Shown here: piece after piece, positions 58,330 through 64,000 of the stretch
Layout of the letters: every line of letters begins with the position of its first letter
Position numbering within the stretch: the stretch's first letter is position 1
Origin: Hirundichthys speculiger
Lineage: Eukaryota; Chordata; Actinopteri; Beloniformes; Exocoetidae
Assembly: GCA_018398805.1 (NCBI GenBank)
Contig: JAGFBZ010000745.1
Coordinates: forward strand, 583,001-647,000
Direction: 5' to 3'
DNA length: 64,000 nt
Made by a program: the position numbers and the translations under genes
The notes under the pieces: generated by a model
Told to the model about the DNA's origin: nothing
What the model saw: only the letters and a program-made list of their open reading frames with translations
Databases searched by the model: none

Positions 58330-59954
58330 TCCAGCCCGTTGACACCTGGATGCATCCAAGATAAAAACCTGGACTCAGTATTATTCCTACCGTCTGAGTC
58401 GTTCTGAATGAAATCACGTATTTATTTGCTGAGCGCAGGTTCTCGCACTGCTACTTTGTACCAGGATAAAAACACATTTTAGGAGTGAAAATAAAATTTA
58501 AAATAAATAAAAGAGGTTTTTTTTTCTGTTTTTTGATTTATGAATATGCTCACTTATTGACTTGATTTTATTAAGCCTTAACTTAACCCTCATAAGAAAG
58601 TTTAAGTTATTTGATTTCAAATGAAAGTTTATTTTAATTGTCTCAGTTAAAAACATCAGATTTAATTAAAGTCATTTTGAGGTGTTTTTATCCCGTTGCC
58701 GAGGAAACCTTCCTCACACATGGACTCTGTTTTATTTATCAGTTTATATTCTCAGTATTTATCCAAATGAACTAGAGGGGATTTTCTTTTAGGCCTTATT
58801 GTTCACATTAATGGTAAAATTACAAATAGATGAAGTGTTGGAACATACAGCTGCGGTCACTAACGAGCCTGTACTTTTATCTGTGATCAGAAAATAACTT
58901 GATAAGCTCTTTGCATTAACTGGGAGGCACCAGTCTCACGTCTAATATTCCCAGATCAATAATGGAGTCTCTTATCATTAAATTAGCTCCATGTTGGATT
59001 ACTGTGTTGCAAAATGTAATGCGTTTAATGAAAAACAATCCTGCTGTGTTGAAGAAAAGCAACGCGGCGTCACTGCTGTTAGATTCCTCAACGTTATTGA
59101 CCAGCAACCAACGAGAGATAAAACCGCAGACGCGCTCATGTTGCAGCGCGGCGAACCGAGCATGCTCAGGAACAAGTTCCGCCCTCACATGGCCACACGC
59201 GTTTCCCAGAAGGTCTGTGGCCGACGCACCTGTGCCCAGACGGGCCGCAGCTGGTCCGGCAGGTTTATGGGTAAAACTCTGCTTCAGACTATTTTTATGT
59301 GGAAGTTTACACTTCATAAGTTTGATGGCTAAAATTACACTTTATAAGAAAGGTTACAGAGCGACTGATGAGTCGACGTGCTAATTTGAGTCTTATTAGG
59401 GCGTGGCCACAGGTGGAGCTGAGTTTTGTTGTGTTGGTATTCCCGTTTATCTGTTCTGGCAGCAGCATTTAGGATGGAAACAATATAAAATGAACCCAGC
59501 GTTCCCGGGAACGCCGCAGGAAACAGAAACACTCCCAACTTAAAGAGGACTCCGTAACATTTTCTCTACGTGCGTCGGAGGAGCTGGGATGCTGCGAGGG
59601 TCGGCCTTCCCGCTTCCTCGTTCACCGTCTCCTGCAGGGGAAACATGACTTGTTTACAATCTCTGTAGTGACGACTAAATGAAATCACATTTCCCATCAG
59701 TCAGCGGGCTAATTGAGGCTAGCTCTTCCATTAGCTGTCTGCTCACATCTGGCTTGTAGGGAGGCAGACTGATCGATGCTCAGCTGAGGGCCGGACACTT
59801 CACGTGCACAATCTTACACACATGCACACACACTGGGGTGCGGGGGGGCAAAGTTTATGACTTGCAGGTGGAGTCATTTTGCATAATTTCGATACTTTGA
59901 CGCACCGACTCATCTCATCTTTTGCTTTCATTTCAACAAACCATATATTTTTTT
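58330..59954. other. No gene supported; overlapping frames at 58916-59384
   Basis: 58960-59390 holds open frames of 113-140 codons on both strands. Their composition looks like an old repeat or processed fragment, but I see no recognisable domain. The rest is AT-rich and unremarkable. Confidence 0.35.
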
Positions 59955-61112
59955 TAGGGATGCACGACAACTTTTTTTTAAAACCGATACCGATACCGAT
60001 AACACACACATGTACCTAAGATCATTACATCAATACTATGAACAAAACCAAAAATAGTTTGGACTCTTTAAATGAACGGATATTTATTTTTTCCAATGTA
60101 TCTCACATCAACTTAAATAAGGTTCATTACTGACTGATATAATATTTGATTTATTTATTTATTTTTTTTATCTCATGGAAGCTTTAGATGAGAGGAATGA
60201 GGGAGAGATGAGGGGAGACTGCTGCTGGCTTGTGCACGTTAGCATTAGCTCACGTTAGCACGATTTCAAAACTCCATGGAAGTGATTGTTATGTTGTAGG
60301 TGGCTGATCAGGTTTTACGTATTAAAGCTTGTGCTTCCCTCCTCGTAGAATTCACTCGGAGGATTCGTCACAAATAAATCCAAACTATCTTCTTCTGAAA
60401 CTTTAACGAAGCTCCATGCCATCGCCGCCAGGTTTGTTGTGATCAGCGCTGAAAATTATAGCCTCATCTGTAATTTTTTCCTACATTGTAACAATATCCT
60501 ACCAGCACATATATCTGCTCTCCTCTGTGTTTTGGATGGTAGCATATTATTATACACATTTAATAACCGTAATTATCCGGATAAGCAGAAGACGACAGAT
60601 GGATTATGAATCCGTATTATGAAGATGAATATGAGGATATAAAGGGTGGGTAGAAGAAGATTGATAAGATAAATGTACACTGGAGTTTAAAAAGTTGATA
60701 TTTTATCATTTTATCTCCTTCTGTCATTCTGTTAAGTACAGTTAATATAATTTAAGGTGAGGTAAAAAGTCCTCCAAGTCCTCCAGTAACCAATGCAATA
60801 TAAATACTGTGCATACAAAGTATTAAAAATATAAGAAACTAACCTTTTCTCTTCCGTGATAACAGTCAGGCAGCAGAATATTATGGCCTTCTGAAGTTGC
60901 TGCTATACGCTAATGCAGTCAACTAAGCTAGGAAGATATTATTGAGTAGGAAGAAATTTCACAACACCTGTCATTCAAGGCTCAGAGGGAGCGAGGCACT
61001 GCCGTGTTGACAAAAATATATATGTTATCGGGGCTATTCGTTGTGATATCGGAGTTATCGGAATGACGTCATAATTTCCTGTTATCGGCCCGATAGTTAT
61101 CGTGCACCGGTA
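59955..61112 (-). mobile_element. hAT element (TGCACGATAAC family), copy 4, with TSD ATTTTTTT
   Basis: It starts TAGGGATGCACGACAAC and ends GTTATCGTGCACCGGTA. A perfect 8-bp duplication, ATTTTTTT, flanks it (59947-59954 and 61113-61120), though low complexity weakens its weight. The middle (about 60453-60975) is unlike the other copies. Confidence 0.88.
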
Positions 61113-61492
61113 ATTTTTTTAATCTAAAAAACTATTTTATGTGCAAGCGTTTTGCACAGGAACCCAGGCGGAAAAGTACATTTGCTGCCGTATCAGGGTC
61201 AGAAACAGATGACGGCTCGTGTTCCCGCCAGTCTGAATGTGTGAGCGCCGAGCTGCTCGTCCTTTGTGGTAATAAGAAGGAATCTGGCTGTTTCCCACAG
61301 TCTTGGCAAATTCTGCCTAAATCCTTTCCTCAGTAATTCTGTTGTCCGGCCAACGGTGAGTGAAAGCGGAGAAGTGTATTATGGACCGGTCATGCATGAG
61401 TAACGAGGGGCCCCTCTGGATCCGTGTGTGCGCGCACGCACGCGTGCTTGCGCGTGTGTTGGGTTTAAACATTTTTTTTCCTTCCCCAGAGA
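61113..61492. other. No gene recognised
   Basis: A short CpG-rich GCGCGCACGCACGCG tract lies near 61430-61450. Confidence 0.4.
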
Positions 61493-61494
61493 TA

Positions 61495-62315
61495 TGGAGC
61501 CCCGTTTGGGTCATAATTCAATGAATAAATGAGTCTATTATTATGAAATACAGGTGTTTATTATTATGTAATATTTTCTATGAGAAAAAAATGTAATTAT
61601 TATGAAATATATTTTTATTATTATTTAATCTTAGTTTAATGCATAATAGTTTATTTCAGAATGACTTTTTTTAAATCTAAGAATTAGCTTTTACATAATG
61701 ACTTCGTTTCTCATAAGAATGATCTTTTACATAATAACATTTTGCCAGTGAGCGGGACCAGTGGTTGACCTGCACGCTCATTGGCTGATCCTTCTCCATT
61801 CTACACTCTGACATCGACTAGTTTTGGCCGTGAGGTCCCGTTAGCAGCGGGCCGTGGCGTCATCAAGGTGCTCCTAGTCCGATTGTAGCTATGGCAGCTT
61901 GGACTGAGCTACGGGAAACCTTGACGTTTCTAAGTCGATGTCAACTTTTAACCGTAAACTGAGGTGCATTCTGCCACCTACTGGCCTGGAGTATATACGT
62001 TGCACCTCTCGCCCACTATCGATATTCACTGTTCTGTTGCTTATGCCTGAATGAAAGAGCAGCCAATCACATAAATGGCTCCGCCCTCTCTGCTGTGATT
62101 GACACACAAATCATTCTTATAAAAAACAAAGCCATTATTTTGTAAAAGCTCATTCTTATGAAAAAACGAAACCATTATCATAATAATGGGAAATATTTCA
62201 TAATAATAAACATGTATTTCACAATAATGGATACGTATTTCATAATAATAAACGCCTGTATTACATTAATAATAGACTCATTTATTCATTGAATTATGAC
62301 CCAAACGGGGCTCCA
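61495..62315. mobile_element. 821-bp element with long terminal inverted repeats and TA duplication
   Basis: The two ends, starting TGGAGCCCCGTTTGGGTCAT, are inverted repeats for about 75 bases and are flanked by TA (61493-61494 and 62316-62317). Inner ATTATTATGAAATA motifs extend the foldback. TA duplication suggests a Tc1/mariner-related MITE, but the terminus is not one I know. The minus frame at 61889-62107 shows no domain. Confidence 0.82.
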
Positions 62316-62317
62316 TA

Positions 62318-63555
62318 CAGAGAAACCTTGTCATCAGCGGCCCTCTGCTCTTGTGCTATAACACATGCTCACAAACTCCTACGTATAGAAGGTGCCGGAA
62401 ACCTTGAAAATAAAATAAACTAAATCACAGCTCAGCATTGATTAGTAACTTGCTCCTGCAGTTTGCTGTAATGAATACACCCACGCCATCCTTCAGCACC
62501 TCGCCTCTCGCGCCACCTCCCACTCCCGCCGACCGCCGCATCTCGACAGATAATCCATCTGCAGCGGGTTGGGAACGGGTCGCCCGTGAGCCTCGCTCGC
62601 CGCGGACGAATCGAGCCGAGACGAATCCGACTCCGTTAGTGGAAATCAAAGTGTGACAACTTTCCACACGCCGCTTCTGCGTCTGAATTCAATGTTGCGA
62701 GGATTACGGCGACGCACCAATCTGTGTCGATTTTAGCAAAGAGGGAGATGTGCGGGCCCGTATGGCGGACTGTCGTTTGGAGCGGTTTGGGTTTTTATCC
62801 AGTCTGCTGTCGTCCAGCGTGTCTTGGCGGAGGTTTGGACAGCTGCACGCCGTCAGGGCGGGAAACTGAAACATCCGTGGCTGAATAACTGGTTCAGCTG
62901 ATGACTCAAATGAATTTCTCAGTTTGTGTCTGAGAGCATATTCAGATGCAGATGCTGGGAACTGTGGCAGTTCTGCAGCTGGAACTGGAAACTGGTGTTT
63001 TCCAGAGGACGGCTACATATCTTCATTCCTTTTTGTGCAGTTTGTGAAAAGTGTCGAAAAAAATGTTCATATAAAGATAAACTTCTGTTCATGAAGCAGC
63101 TGTAGCAGCATCCTCCTGGTTACTGGGAAGGGACCAGCAGCCAAACCTCAACGTTCACTGGGCAAAAAAAAAAATAAAACAAATTTCTTGGAGGTCAAAT
63201 GTTAGTTTAACTTTGTAATGTTTTCTAAGGGAACAGCAGCATCTTGCTTCTGGTACCAGGATGAAAAAGTCTATCAAACTGTTCGGTTTGAGTTCAGGGT
63301 TTGATTCAGACCTGATTCAAATCAATTTTTTGTTTGAAATTGATTCAAAACATGTCTTTCTGAAGCTAAAGAGGACTCAGTTCCCTCTCAGTAATGATCT
63401 ATTCAGATTCACGGTGTGTAAAGAAAACCAGAATAAAATAAAGGAACATTACAGTCGATATACCGGTAAATTCAAAACGTTAAGTCACATTTTTGTCACA
63501 ATCTTCTCATATTCTAGTGGTTTTTTTTCACATATTTAGTGTCTTATCTCCCTCT
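62318..63555. other. No gene recognised
   Basis: 62470-62640 is CpG-rich with open frames on both strands but no domain. An A-run lies near 63166-63175. Confidence 0.4.
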
Positions 63556-63758
<203 letters not shown>

Positions 63759-64000
63759 TAGGGGTGTGAAAAAAAAATCGATTTGGCAATATATCGCGAT
63801 TTTTGGCCGCCCAATATAATATTGATTTTTCAGCTCCTAATATCGATTTTTTTTATGAAAATTCATATATTCATGTATTAGACGCATTGTGAATACTTAA
63901 ATGTGCCAAAAACACCAATAATAAACAATAAATAGGTTGTTTTGAAACAAATAGTTTTGACTCAATTTGTCCTCTGAATGATCAATATCATCTGATGAAC
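63759..64000 (-). mobile_element. hAT element (CGATATT family), copy 2, cut by window end
   Basis: It starts TAGGGGTGTGAAAAAAAAAT and is collinear with the reverse complement of 35045-35406, including CAGCTCCTAATATCGA and CAATAAATAGGTTGTTTTGA. The other end lies beyond 64000. Confidence 0.9.

Noticed and set aside
57892..58417. His/Pro/Ser repeat frames on the minus strand
   Set aside because: Translation of the 26-bp minisatellite.
58916..59384. Overlapping 113-140 codon frames on both strands
   Set aside because: Neither strand shows a known domain; openness on both strands suggests GC-skewed non-coding or old repeat sequence.
62425..62667. CpG-rich segment with open frames, possible exon or promoter
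   Set aside because: Too short, no splice pair or domain, and no supporting promoter motifs.

Overview
The window looks like teleost fish nuclear DNA. It has almost no intact coding sequence. It is dense in small hAT-type DNA transposons with 8-bp target-site duplications, fish-type LINE remnants, a retroposon ending in a (GATTCT)n tail, long CpG-rich minisatellites and vertebrate-style promoter and splice signals. I cannot name the species. Family names for repeats rest on visible termini, target duplications and motifs; no database was searched.

Layout. 1-2.1 kb: a minus-strand retroposon carrying an intact 156-codon reading frame for a small single-pass membrane protein. 3.2-10.7 kb: transposon remnants, including a three-level nest (4718-6090, with two hAT elements inside one another) and two inverted copies of one hAT family (6947-8324 and 9759-10658). 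12.15-26.75 kb: a minisatellite of about 14.2 kb with a 20-bp unit, enclosed by the terminal inverted repeats of a DNA element; this is the most striking object in the window. 26.8-27.9 kb: a GC-rich promoter-like segment and a probable first coding exon (27373-27433, signal-peptide-like, with a good splice donor). If that exon is real, most of the rest of the window is its first intron (at least 36.5 kb). 29.6-42.5 kb: further hAT copies, including a second three-level nest (29620-31470), truncated BED-finger transposase starts and a 19-bp minisatellite (35025-36646). 44.4-46.3 kb: a hAT element containing a retroposon end and a 7-bp GC-rich minisatellite. 47.7-49.5 kb: a dead minus-strand LINE split by a hAT element. 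51.5-63.8 kb: more hAT copies, a minisatellite of about 26 bp period (55657-58329), an 821-bp element with long inverted repeats and a (CTAT)n tract.

Nothing here works as an operon or pathway. The active story is of transposons inserting into one another and of tandem arrays expanding inside or beside them. The long open frames over the arrays are by-products of repeat units that contain no stop codon and are not genes. I recognised no tRNA, rRNA, microRNA or CRISPR array.
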